From the NCBI RefSeq assembly GCF_022014495.1, contig NZ_JAKLSQ010000007.1, positions 226,111 through 290,110 of the forward strand: a stretch of 64,000 nucleotides of DNA. Direction: 5' to 3'. Numbering within the stretch: the stretch's first letter is position 1; each line of letters begins with the position of its first letter. The translations under genes and the position numbers were made by a program. This stretch comes from Sandaracinobacteroides sayramensis (GTDB taxonomy: Bacteria; Pseudomonadota; Alphaproteobacteria; Sphingomonadales; Sphingomonadaceae). This document shows, one piece after another, positions 16,414-23,322 of the stretch. The notes under the pieces were generated by a model. The model did no database searches. It was given only the letters and a program-made list of their open reading frames with translations, and was not told where the DNA came from.

Positions 16414-18381
16414 TCAAAAGCCGATCCTGCTGCCGTGTTCGGGTTTCACCACGCTTTCCAATCGCAGCCGCTCGACGATCTCCAGCGCATCGGCGACAGG
16501 TGCATGTCGAAGCTGCCGCGCCACCACCGAGAAATCCCCCGGCGTCAGGTTGCGCAGTTCCGTCAGCTCCGCAGGCGCCGCCATCCCGAAGAAACGACCG
16601 AAGGCCTGCGCCGCTTTCGCGCCTCCAAGCGGGCGCAATTCCAGCTTGAACACGAAGCGCCGCAAAGTCGCGGGATCGAGCCTTCCGGCGTGGTTGGTGG
16701 CGGCGACCACCGGCAATGGGTGACGGTCGAGCCAGCCGAGCAACTCGTTGACCTGCCCCACTTCCCAACTGTTGCGTGCGGTCGTCCGGTCGAACAGCAG
16801 CGAATCCACCTCGTCGAACAGCAGCACGCCCTCGCGCCGCCGGGCTTCGGCAAAGGCGTCGGCGATCCGCGCCTCCGTCTCGCCGACCCATTTGGAGAGC
16901 AGGTCCGAAGCGCGCTTGACGATCAGCGGCCGGTCGAGCGCCCGGGCCAGATGATGGGCGAGCGCGGTCTTGCCGGTCCCGGGCGGACCGATGAGCAGCA
17001 GCGAGACATCGGCTGCACCACTCTCGCGCAGAGCGGCGAACAACGGTGCGATCGGCCGGTCGGTTTCGAACAGATCGAGGTCGAGCGCTTCCGCTCCATC
17101 GGCCGGCAGGTCGCCTCCGCGAAGCGCGCGGACCAGAGCGGCAGCGGCGCGAACGCCGCCATCCCCCTCTTCCGCCAGCCGGGCCGCGCGCGCCGCGACA
17201 CGCAGCACGGTCGCGGTTTCCGGCGCGCGTTCGATCAGCCGCTGGAAGCCGTCGCCGGGCCGCACCCCTTCATCGCGAGCGACCCGGTCGAGCATCCGCA
17301 ACGCGGCGCGGCGCGGCGGCAGGTCGAGCTTCACCACGAAGCTCATCCGCCGAAGGATCGCATCGTCGATATTGCCGATGGCGTTGGTCGTCCAGATCAC
17401 CGGCACCGCATTGGCCTCCAGCATCCGGTTGACGAACACCTTGCTGCCTTCCCGCTTGGAAAACCAGTCGCCCGAAGAGCGTTCCGTCCCGCCGATCAGA
17501 TCTTCCATCTCGTCGAACAGCAGGGCAGCCCCACCACGGGGCGCCAGCAGCCTTTGCGCAAGCTGCAGCGCATGGACCCGATCCAAGCGCGTCGGTTCCT
17601 CGCCATCCTCATCCGCTTCCCCGATGCCGTGCAACGTCACGTCCGCGGCAGCGGCAAGCGTCTTGGCGAACTCGGTCTTGCCGGTGCCTGGCGGGCCGTG
17701 GATCAGCAGGTTGATCCCGACCGCGCGCGCCCGAATCGCGCCGCGCAGCAACCGCGCGAGGAAATCGGCATCGGCGACATGCGCAAAGTCGCCGAGATCG
17801 AGGCTCGTCGACTGGCGATTGCCTGCCAGCGCGTCGATCATCGCCGCGCCGGACGGCGGCGCGCGATCGAGCAGCCGTTCGAGCATCCAGCGGATGTCGA
17901 TCTGCACCTCGCCCTGCCGGTTGGCGGCAAAACCGATCAGCCCCAGCCGCAGCACCGGGCTGCGCCGCGCCATCCGCTCCGCGTCATGCGGCTCCGCGCC
18001 GGCAAGTTCGCCTAGCAAGGTGGGAAGATCATGCCCATGCCGGGTCAGGATCCTGAGCAGTCCGGCCGCGCGCGGCAATCGATCGCACGCGATCATCAGC
18101 CTGAGCAGCGCGCCATCGAGCGGCTCCAACCCGAGCAGCGACGCCAGCTCTTCTGCGAGTTGCAGCACTTGCGGGCGCGCGGCGTCATGCGCCCGCTCCG
18201 CCGCGACGCCGCGAAGCAGGTCCTCCCAGCCCAGTTCCGCATCCGCGGCCTGCGAACGGCCCGTCAGCCAGTCGGCGTGCGGCTGCACCCATTCGACGAT
18301 CGCCTTCGCGATCGGTGCGGTCGCAGGCTGCCCGCGACCGGCCCGGAGCAGCATGCCCCGGACGATCTGATATTCGTCCAT
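16414..18381 (-). CDS. AAA+ ATPase with two AAA modules, function unknown
   Basis: The 655-residue protein has an alpha-helical N-terminal region (about 1-210) and two ATPase modules. Module 1 has Walker A GPPGTGKT at 229-236 and Walker B LLFDE at 287-291. Module 2 has Walker A at 465-472, pore-loop-like KWVGETE at 498-504, Walker B LLFDE at 520-524, a sensor-1 ATNHAG and an arginine pair RR near 574. The KWVG loop and the paired modules place it with classical AAA unfoldases or remodelers (Cdc48/FtsH-like clade), not with ClpB or McrB. No protease domain or membrane segment is seen. It lies 157 nt from the tracrRNA terminator, convergent with it. Any role in defence is guesswork; no partner gene is obvious. 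Confidence 0.85.
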   Translation of the reverse strand: MDEYQIVRGMLLRAGRGQPATAPIAKAIVEWVQPHADWLTGRSQAADAELGWEDLLRGVAAERAHDAARPQVLQLAEELASLLGLEPLDGALLRLMIACDRLPRAAGLLRILTRHGHDLPTLLGELAGAEPHDAERMARRSPVLRLGLIGFAANRQGEVQIDIRWMLERLLDRAPPSGAAMIDALAGNRQSTSLDLGDFAHVADADFLARLLRGAIRARAVGINLLIHGPPGTGKTEFAKTLAAAADVTLHGIGEADEDGEEPTRLDRVHALQLAQRLLAPRGGAALLFDEMEDLIGGTERSSGDWFSKREGSKVFVNRMLEANAVPVIWTTNAIGNIDDAILRRMSFVVKLDLPPRRAALRMLDRVARDEGVRPGDGFQRLIERAPETATVLRVAARAARLAEEGDGGVRAAAALVRALRGGDLPADGAEALDLDLFETDRPIAPLFAALRESGAADVSLLLIGPPGTGKTALAHHLARALDRPLIVKRASDLLSKWVGETEARIADAFAEARRREGVLLFDEVDSLLFDRTTARNSWEVGQVNELLGWLDRHPLPVVAATNHAGRLDPATLRRFVFKLELRPLGGAKAAQAFGRFFGMAAPAELTELRNLTPGDFSVVARQLRHAPVADALEIVERLRLESVVKPEHGSRIGF

Positions 18382-18780
18382 GATGTCCCACTTCGCCGCG
18401 AGGCGACGCGCGCACGCGTCCCTTCGACTGTCTTCAGATGTTCGGATTTCTCGAAGCGCGGCAGCGGATCGCCCGCCCTGCCGCAGCGCCGTGGGGGACG
18501 CTTACGAGAAGGGCTGGAAACCGGCGGGCACGACGCCCCGAATGACGGCCAGGTCCAGCAATGCATTTCTCCAACGCATCACCGCGATCATGGTGATGCG
18601 GCGGCGCCGATAGCCGAAAAGCGCCACCACGACAATAGCGCAGCCGTCACCACGGCGCTCGCCATCGTCGCAAGGAAACTCCGTGCCCCAGCCTGCCGGA
18701 ATTCCCGCGCCTCGATCCATTGCGTCATCTGCATATCCGTCTCGGCGGGACGCTTGACCCCGATGTCGCAGTCACCGGAA
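18382..18780. other. Gene-poor interval between the AAA ATPase and fic
   Basis: No recognisable gene fills these 399 nt. On the minus strand two tiny overlapping frames occur (18588-18734 and 18502-18591), linked by an ATGA overlap. The first has one hydrophobic helix. They look like the tail of a lost gene cluster more than functional genes. No tRNA, terminator or inverted repeat stands out. Confidence 0.5.
18588..18734 (-). CDS. Possible small single-helix membrane protein
   Basis: This 48-residue frame starts MQMTQWIEAREFRQAG, then a hydrophobic helix (SFLATMASAVVTAALLSWW). Its stop overlaps the start of a second, 29-codon frame (MIAVMRWRNALLDLAVIRG). The ATGA overlap hints at former translational coupling. 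No good ribosome site is visible, and the family is not recognised. It may be a remnant of a mobile-element operon truncated by recombination. Confidence 0.25.
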   Translation of the reverse strand: MQMTQWIEAREFRQAGARSFLATMASAVVTAALLSWWRFSAIGAAASP

Positions 18781-19353
18781 TCAGGCCGCCAGATCGTGGA
18801 GCAACGCCCGGAGCAGAGGCGTCTGTCCATGGAAGCTCGCGATCATGGCCTGAAGCATGGCCTCCGGATCGAGCCGCTCCAACGTCAGCGGGTGCCCGGC
18901 ACGATCCGCCAGCCATGCCATGAAGGCGAGCTGGGTGCGCCCATTGCCTTCGCGGAACGGATGGATGTGATTGAGGTCGGCGAGAAAAGCCGTGGCACCA
19001 TCGACAAAAGCACCCCGGTCCCGCTTGCGAAGCCCGTCGTCGGCGCCGAGCCGCGCGAACAGCTTGACCATTTCGGGCTCGATATATTCGGGATAGCAGA
19101 ACGCACTGCCTCCTTTGGCGAGGCGGACCGTCCTGAACTTGCCCGCCCAGATATAGACATCCTGGAACAGATGCCGGTGGATGGCGCGATAATGCGCGAC
19201 GCCGAACCGGCCGTTGGGCAAAGGCTCGGTGGCGCGAGCAGTGGTGATCTCGGTCTCGAAGGCTTCGAGACTGGCCGGTTCGGTCAGGTTCAGGCGATTG
19301 CGGAGGACTTCGGCGCCCGGATAGCAGTAAGGATCGTCGAACGCTTCATGCAC
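18781..19353 (-). CDS. Fic family protein (putative AMP-transferase toxin)
   Basis: Fic proteins transfer AMP or another nucleotide moiety to target-protein hydroxyls. This one has about 190 residues and carries the core FIC motif HPFREGNGRTQL. The catalytic His, acidic residue, phosphate-binding GNG and first Arg are present. The second Arg of the canonical H-x-F-x-(D/E)-G-N-x-R-x-x-R is Leu, which may weaken triphosphate binding or mark a subfamily. The N-terminus (EAFDDPYCYPGAEVLRNRLNL) matches the usual start of toxin-type Fic proteins. The GTG at 19353, 10 nt after the antitoxin stop, is preferred over the open extension to 19440, which overlaps the antitoxin gene. Together the two genes form a Fic toxin-antitoxin-like pair. 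Confidence 0.85.
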   Translation of the reverse strand: MHEAFDDPYCYPGAEVLRNRLNLTEPASLEAFETEITTARATEPLPNGRFGVAHYRAIHRHLFQDVYIWAGKFRTVRLAKGGSAFCYPEYIEPEMVKLFARLGADDGLRKRDRGAFVDGATAFLADLNHIHPFREGNGRTQLAFMAWLADRAGHPLTLERLDPEAMLQAMIASFHGQTPLLRALLHDLAA

Positions 19354-19363
19354 AGGGGCAGGG

Positions 19364-19558
19364 TCACGCTTTCGCGGCGTATTTCGCAATGATGCGCTGG
19401 CGACGCTCGGCGGGCGTGGCGCGACGGCGATCGTCCGCAAGAAACTCCTGTTTCGCCTCCTCGGACAAATAAATGCCTTCGACGGCGCTGATGGAGGCGA
19501 ACCGCGAAAGGCCCAGGGTGAAGTTTTTCCCGTCCCGCTCCGCTTGCTGTTTCGCCAT
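19364..19558 (-). CDS. Small Fic-associated antitoxin-like protein (VbhA/YhfG type)
   Basis: This 64-residue protein is encoded directly upstream of fic in the same direction. It contains RFASISAVEGIYLSEEAKQ, which resembles the inhibitory-helix segment (S/T-x-x-x-E-G) of class I Fic antitoxins that blocks the ATP site. The spacing differs by one residue, so the match is approximate. The start at ATG 19558 has AGGAGG 5 nt upstream; an ATG one codon earlier is possible. The C-terminus is highly basic and charged. The small size, position and motif support an antitoxin, with moderate certainty. Confidence 0.65.
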   Translation of the reverse strand: MAKQQAERDGKNFTLGLSRFASISAVEGIYLSEEAKQEFLADDRRRATPAERRQRIIAKYAAKA

Positions 19559-19687
19559 CATGACCTCCTGAGTAGCGCAACCAACTATAAGCCAGCCATC
19601 GGGATTATGCACATCCCCCTTCAACGATCGAACAGAGTAAGCCTACGACATGCGCCTTTGGCCTATTCGCCTCACCTGGCTTATGCG

Positions 19688-19783
19688 CGGATCGCCGTGC
19701 CCGCTCTGGCGATCTCCGCACAGCATGATCGTTATGGCATGGCCGCCACCGCCCAATTCATCGCTCAGGCGATACCAGGGGCC
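19688..19783 (+). pseudogene. Fragment of an alpha/beta-hydrolase gene
   Basis: A 32-codon stretch reads RIAVPALAISAQHDRYG, then MAATAQFIAQAIPGA. This matches the segment around the catalytic Asp of alpha/beta hydrolases (VPtLvIsaxxDRYG). Nothing before or after it in the frame fits the family, and no nucleophile elbow or C-terminal His is present. It is therefore a relic, not a gene. It lies in the scar between the Fic pair and module A. Confidence 0.55.
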
Positions 19784-19853
19784 ATAGCGCGTATTCGCGC
19801 CGCGGGGCTGAGGATGTGCGTCCCGAACCGGTTGCGATTGCTTGGCTCGAAAG

Positions 19854-20012
19854 CTGACAGTTCTGGATGAGATCGACGAGCGGGCAGCTTCCGAACTACT
19901 CGGGGCAGGAGATATAGCTGCACGTATCGGGTTTTCCCGGACATCGCTCGACAGCTTGCGTCGAGCCCACAGGGTTTTCGCGTTTCGCAAAGATGTCCGA
20001 AACTATGTCTAA
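19854..20012 (+). pseudogene. Fragment of a helix-turn-helix-like protein gene
   Basis: The open frame LTVLDEIDERAASELL, then GAGDIAARIGFSRTSLDSLRRAHRVFAFRKDVRNYV, looks like real coding sequence with a helix-turn-helix character (AARIGFSRTSLDSLRR). It ends abruptly in a stop exactly where the oppositely oriented hypothetical gene's conserved part begins. No start codon with a ribosome site is evident. It was probably truncated at both ends by recombination. Confidence 0.45.
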
Positions 20013-20387
20013 GGCCCGCAGCCGCGCGCCGTAGAGCGTCAACGGCGTCAACCGCAGCCGCAGACCTTCGAGCAGACCCGCACAGCGTGCGATGGCGATG
20101 AGAAGCGCGGGATCATCCGGCGCGCTTCTGTGGCCAGCGACGCGCTGCGCCTCGGCCAGCCACGCCAACAGGCGCAATTCATCGGCGCCGACCCACGGCG
20201 AATCCACCGGCCGCACGACAAGGCCGTTGTGTTCAGCCAACCGCCGAAGATCGGCAAAGGCCCGGAGTTGCGCAGCGGCGGGTGAGCGTTCCCCGCTTGA
20301 CAGGCCGATCGTGCCACCGCGCAGCAACGCCAGCGCCTTGCGCTCGACATGGGAGCGACGGCGCAGGGCAACGGACATTTCGATCAT
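19896..20387 (-). CDS. Hypothetical protein, probably 3'-truncated
   Basis: A 163-residue frame follows tonB with a 4-nt overlap, so it belongs to the module A operon. The first about 125 residues (RRRSHVERKALALLRGG, then PADLR-like helical repeats, then LYGARLRALDIVSD) look like a folded helical protein. From about position 20012 the frame runs antisense to a convincing coding fragment on the other strand, and its last 32 residues look random. I infer that the original C-terminus was replaced at a recombination junction. The family is not recognised. It may be an accessory factor of the iron module. Confidence 0.55.
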   Translation of the reverse strand: MIEMSVALRRRSHVERKALALLRGGTIGLSSGERSPAAAQLRAFADLRRLAEHNGLVVRPVDSPWVGADELRLLAWLAEAQRVAGHRSAPDDPALLIAIARCAGLLEGLRLRLTPLTLYGARLRALDIVSDIFAKRENPVGSTQAVERCPGKPDTCSYISCPE

Positions 20388-21160
20388 CGCATGAAGAACT
20401 CGACCGGCACGACCAGTTCGAGCGTGTCGCCGGGCTTGTCGTCCGGCGGCTTGGGGAGCGGCGACGCCCGACGGGCAAGCGCGACGGCTTCGCGATCCAG
20501 TTCGGGGAAGCCGGACGACCGTTCGAGCCGCGACGACAGCACCTTGCCTTCGCGGTCCATGACGAAGCGGATATAGGGCACCCCCTGTTGCCGTCGCGCC
20601 ATCGCGGCACGCGGATAGCGCCGCTCCTTATGCAAGGCCGCCAGAACGCGCCCCTCCCATGTGTCGTGGGCATTGCTCGCCACCTGGGGCGCTGGCGGCG
20701 CGGGCATGGTACTGGGCGCGGCCGTTTCCGGTTCTTTCGGGCTGGGATCGGCGGGGCTGGGCGTCGTGACGGGAATCGGCACCGATACCGGCGCGACCGG
20801 AACTATGATTGGTTCGACCGGCTGCACCCTGCGCGGTGCCGATTGTTCCTTCTTCTCAACCGGCTTGGGCGCTTCTTTTTCCTGCGGTGGCGTTTCTGGC
20901 GGCGAGGCTTCCGCCCGCAGGTTCACCACCGTCAGCGCGGACGGCGGTTTGACCGGGACGACCTGGCTGATGGTGATGAAGAATCCTGCCACGGCCGCCG
21001 CGAAGATCGCGACCGTGCCGGCCAGGCCAATGATGCGGCTGCTTGCCGGGGGCGCATAGACGCTCCGCTCGGTTGGTGCCGGAGCATCCATCGGGCGCAG
21101 GGGCAGAACGGGCTCGTCCGCTTCTTCCCGCTCATCCCGAAAGGCGACAAGTGGCTTCAT
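20384..21160 (-). CDS. tonB: Energy transducer TonB (module A)
   Basis: TonB couples the inner-membrane proton motive force to outer-membrane receptors. The protein has 258 residues: a cytoplasmic lead, one membrane helix (IIGLAGTVAIFAAAVAGFFI, about residues 42-61), a Pro/Glu/Lys-rich periplasmic spacer, and the TonB C-terminal domain. That domain has YPRAAMARRQQGVPYIRFVMDREGKV in part and ends [15 protein letters not shown] 21160 overlaps the stop of the upstream DUF3649 gene (ATGA). No ExbB/ExbD is present in this module, so it must share the pair encoded in module C or elsewhere. Confidence 0.92.
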   Translation of the reverse strand: MKPLVAFRDEREEADEPVLPLRPMDAPAPTERSVYAPPASSRIIGLAGTVAIFAAAVAGFFITISQVVPVKPPSALTVVNLRAEASPPETPPQEKEAPKPVEKKEQSAPRRVQPVEPIIVPVAPVSVPIPVTTPSPADPSPKEPETAAPSTMPAPPAPQVASNAHDTWEGRVLAALHKERRYPRAAMARRQQGVPYIRFVMDREGKVLSSRLERSSGFPELDREAVALARRASPLPKPPDDKPGDTLELVVPVEFFMR

Positions 21161-21465
21161 GGATATGTTCCGGGCGACAGGGGAAGGACGGCCAGCGCGA
21201 GCGGCAGGCCCAAAGCGAGCAGCCAGCCCCACGCCCGCGCCGCGCTGCGCGCATGAAACGCCGCCATGGCGATGACGGCGAAGATGGCGAAGCTCGACAG
21301 CGTGGCGGCGGTGACGGCCTCGACCCGGCTCATGCCGATCCGCGCCAGCAGGAGCGACAGAGCAACGGTCGCGAGCGAGGTCAGTCCATAAGCGCCCAAC
21401 GTCCCCGCAACGATGCGGAACACCGCCGACCAGCGCCCGCGCGCCTGTTCGGTCAGGCGGATCAT
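21157..21465 (-). CDS. DUF3649 family small membrane protein
   Basis: This 102-residue integral membrane protein has about three hydrophobic helices (IVAGTLGAYGLTSLATVALSLLLA, quoted in part; LSSFAIFAVIAMAAF; WLLALGLPLALAVL). Proteins of this family usually sit beside PepSY and DUF3325 genes in iron uptake operons; their biochemical role is unknown. ATG 21465 overlaps the stop of the DUF3325 gene, and its own stop overlaps the tonB start, so the genes are translationally coupled. Confidence 0.8.
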   Translation of the reverse strand: MIRLTEQARGRWSAVFRIVAGTLGAYGLTSLATVALSLLLARIGMSRVEAVTAATLSSFAIFAVIAMAAFHARSAARAWGWLLALGLPLALAVLPLSPGTYP

Positions 21466-21752
21466 GGCCGCACCTTTCGCCTGATCCGATCGCGATTGGT
21501 ATTGGCGGTGACGACCAGCGCCGCCGCCATTGTCAGCCATCCGAACCAGGCCACCGCGCCATAGCCCCAGCCAAGGCCCAGCCCGGCAACCGCGAAGGCC
21601 AGCGCCAGCGCGGCGAAGCCGGACAGGCGCAGGGTGCGGCCCAGCGAGGGGGGCAGCTTGCGACGGAGCCAATCCTGTTGATGCCGAGGCATGGCGAGCA
21701 GCAGGAGGGCGAAGCCCGTCAAGGACAGAAGGAAGGTTGCCGCGTGGATCAT
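21462..21752 (-). CDS. DUF3325 family small membrane protein
   Basis: This 96-residue protein has hydrophobic segments at about residues 2-20, 42-62 and 66-82. The middle reads PSLGRTLRLSGFAALALAFAVAG, typical of DUF3325 proteins that accompany PepSY-domain proteins in siderophore uptake operons. A 4-nt overlap on both sides links it to the PepSY and DUF3649 genes. Confidence 0.8.
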   Translation of the reverse strand: MIHAATFLLSLTGFALLLLAMPRHQQDWLRRKLPPSLGRTLRLSGFAALALAFAVAGLGLGWGYGAVAWFGWLTMAAALVVTANTNRDRIRRKVRP

Positions 21753-23299
21753 AGGGCCGCCTCGGCCGTCATGCGCTTCTTACGAGGCAACGCCTTAGGT
21801 TTGTGGGTTGCGACCTTCCATGCCGTGAAGGCGCAAGCGGCCGCCATTGCCAGCATCACAAGGTCGAAGCCGACAAAGACCCAATCCCCCGCGATCAGGC
21901 TGGGGATCAGGCCGCGCGGCGTGGTCAGGGCGTTCACCGCAGGCACCAGGGCATAGAGCGCCGCGCAGGCGGACAATGCCTCCAACCATGCCCGCTTTGT
22001 GGGGCGAGCAATAGTCCAGACGAACACAGCGCCCCAGACGATGAACAGGCTGTTGATCTCCCAATCGGCGCGGTTCGCCACGTCCAGTGGTAACAGCCGA
22101 TTGGCGAGGAAATAGACCGCGATCCCGGCGCATGATCCGGCGATCACGCCGATGTTCAGCCGCTCGACCAGCCGGAAGCCGAAATGGGGCCGCGTCGGAT
22201 CGGGCAGCTTGGCGCGGCGCTTCACCGTCCACAGGACAAGCCCGCTCGCCACCATCACCGTCCCGCCGATGCCGGACAGGAAATAGAGCCAGCGCAGAAC
22301 CGGGCCGGAGAAGCGGCCCGCGTGCAGGTCGATCATCACCGTCTGCGTGACCCGCGCGCCGCCTGCTGTTGACGGCGCTTGCAGCACTTCGCCGGTGACG
22401 CCGTTCAGAAAGACCGCGCTTCGTGTGCCAGCGAGCCGATCATAATGCGGCCATGCCTCGACAATGGCATTGGCATCACCCGGATTGCTGATGGCGATAT
22501 AGCCGGGATCGTCACCCGTCAGGGCGGCTTTCGCCCGGCCGACCAGTTCGGGCAGCGGTAGCAGCGACGCGGTCTTACCTCTCGCTTCCGCCTTGGGGCC
22601 AGGAGGGAAAGCCGCCTCATAATAAGCATCCGTTGTCGGGAAATTGGCGGTGATGGCCCAGGGCATCAAGGTGAACAGGAGCGTGACCAGCCCGGTGTAA
22701 GTAATCATCAGGTGGAAAGGCAGCGCCAGAACGGCGGTGACATTATGTGCGTCCAGCCATGACCGCTGCCCCTTGCCGAAGCGAAGCAGAAAGAAATCGG
22801 CAAATATCTTCTTATGCGTGACGATCCCTGAAAGGACCGCCACCAGCATGGCCAGCGCAGCGACGCAGACGAGAGTGCGCGCCCACATCACCGGCATATA
22901 ATGAAGATCATAGTGGAATCGGTAGAGGAACCAGCCACCACTCGTATCGCGAACGGCGACTTCCTGCCCGCTGACAGGATCGAGCTTCGCCTCGCCGGAT
23001 GCTCCCATAACGCCTTCGCGTCGTTCCCAGGAAATCGAAAGTGGCTCGCCGCCGCGACCGAGCGGCAGCGATATAGTCCAGTGTGCCGCATCCTGCGCTT
23101 TAGCCGAGAGATGGACTGCCGCCCTGTCCAATGCCTCGCGTGACACCGCGCCATTGCCGAGTTCGGGCCGCATCCAGCAGGAAATCTCCTGCTGAAAGAA
23201 AGCGGTCGTTCCAAAAACGAAAATGGCAAACAGCAACCACCCAGGCAGGAGTCCTGCCCAGGTGTGAAGCTGCGCCATCGACTGACGGAATGACATCAC
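21749..23299 (-). CDS. PepSY-domain membrane protein (PiuB-like, module A)
   Basis: This inner-membrane protein of 516 residues belongs to the PepSY-associated TM helix family, which is thought to act as ferric-siderophore reductase or iron-release factor. It begins with a helix after SMAQLHTWAGLLPGWLLFAIFVFG, where the conserved His-x-W is visible. A periplasmic PepSY region, a long helix pair around LDAHNVTAVLALPFHLMITYTG (in part) and further helices follow to the C-terminus. The conserved His residues could bind heme. It starts at GTG 23299 or ATG 23296, 24 nt after the receptor stop. Confidence 0.87.
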   Translation of the reverse strand: MMSFRQSMAQLHTWAGLLPGWLLFAIFVFGTTAFFQQEISCWMRPELGNGAVSREALDRAAVHLSAKAQDAAHWTISLPLGRGGEPLSISWERREGVMGASGEAKLDPVSGQEVAVRDTSGGWFLYRFHYDLHYMPVMWARTLVCVAALAMLVAVLSGIVTHKKIFADFFLLRFGKGQRSWLDAHNVTAVLALPFHLMITYTGLVTLLFTLMPWAITANFPTTDAYYEAAFPPGPKAEARGKTASLLPLPELVGRAKAALTGDDPGYIAISNPGDANAIVEAWPHYDRLAGTRSAVFLNGVTGEVLQAPSTAGGARVTQTVMIDLHAGRFSGPVLRWLYFLSGIGGTVMVASGLVLWTVKRRAKLPDPTRPHFGFRLVERLNIGVIAGSCAGIAVYFLANRLLPLDVANRADWEINSLFIVWGAVFVWTIARPTKRAWLEALSACAALYALVPAVNALTTPRGLIPSLIAGDWVFVGFDLVMLAMAAACAFTAWKVATHKPKALPRKKRMTAEAAL

Positions 23300-23322
23300 C
23301 GAGATGCCGTTTTCCGCCCGTA

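Noticed and set aside
16435..18370. Long + strand frames (up to 526 codons) opposite the AAA ATPase gene
   Set aside because: The minus-strand frame has two complete AAA modules. The + frames are Arg/Ala-rich antisense artefacts of high GC.
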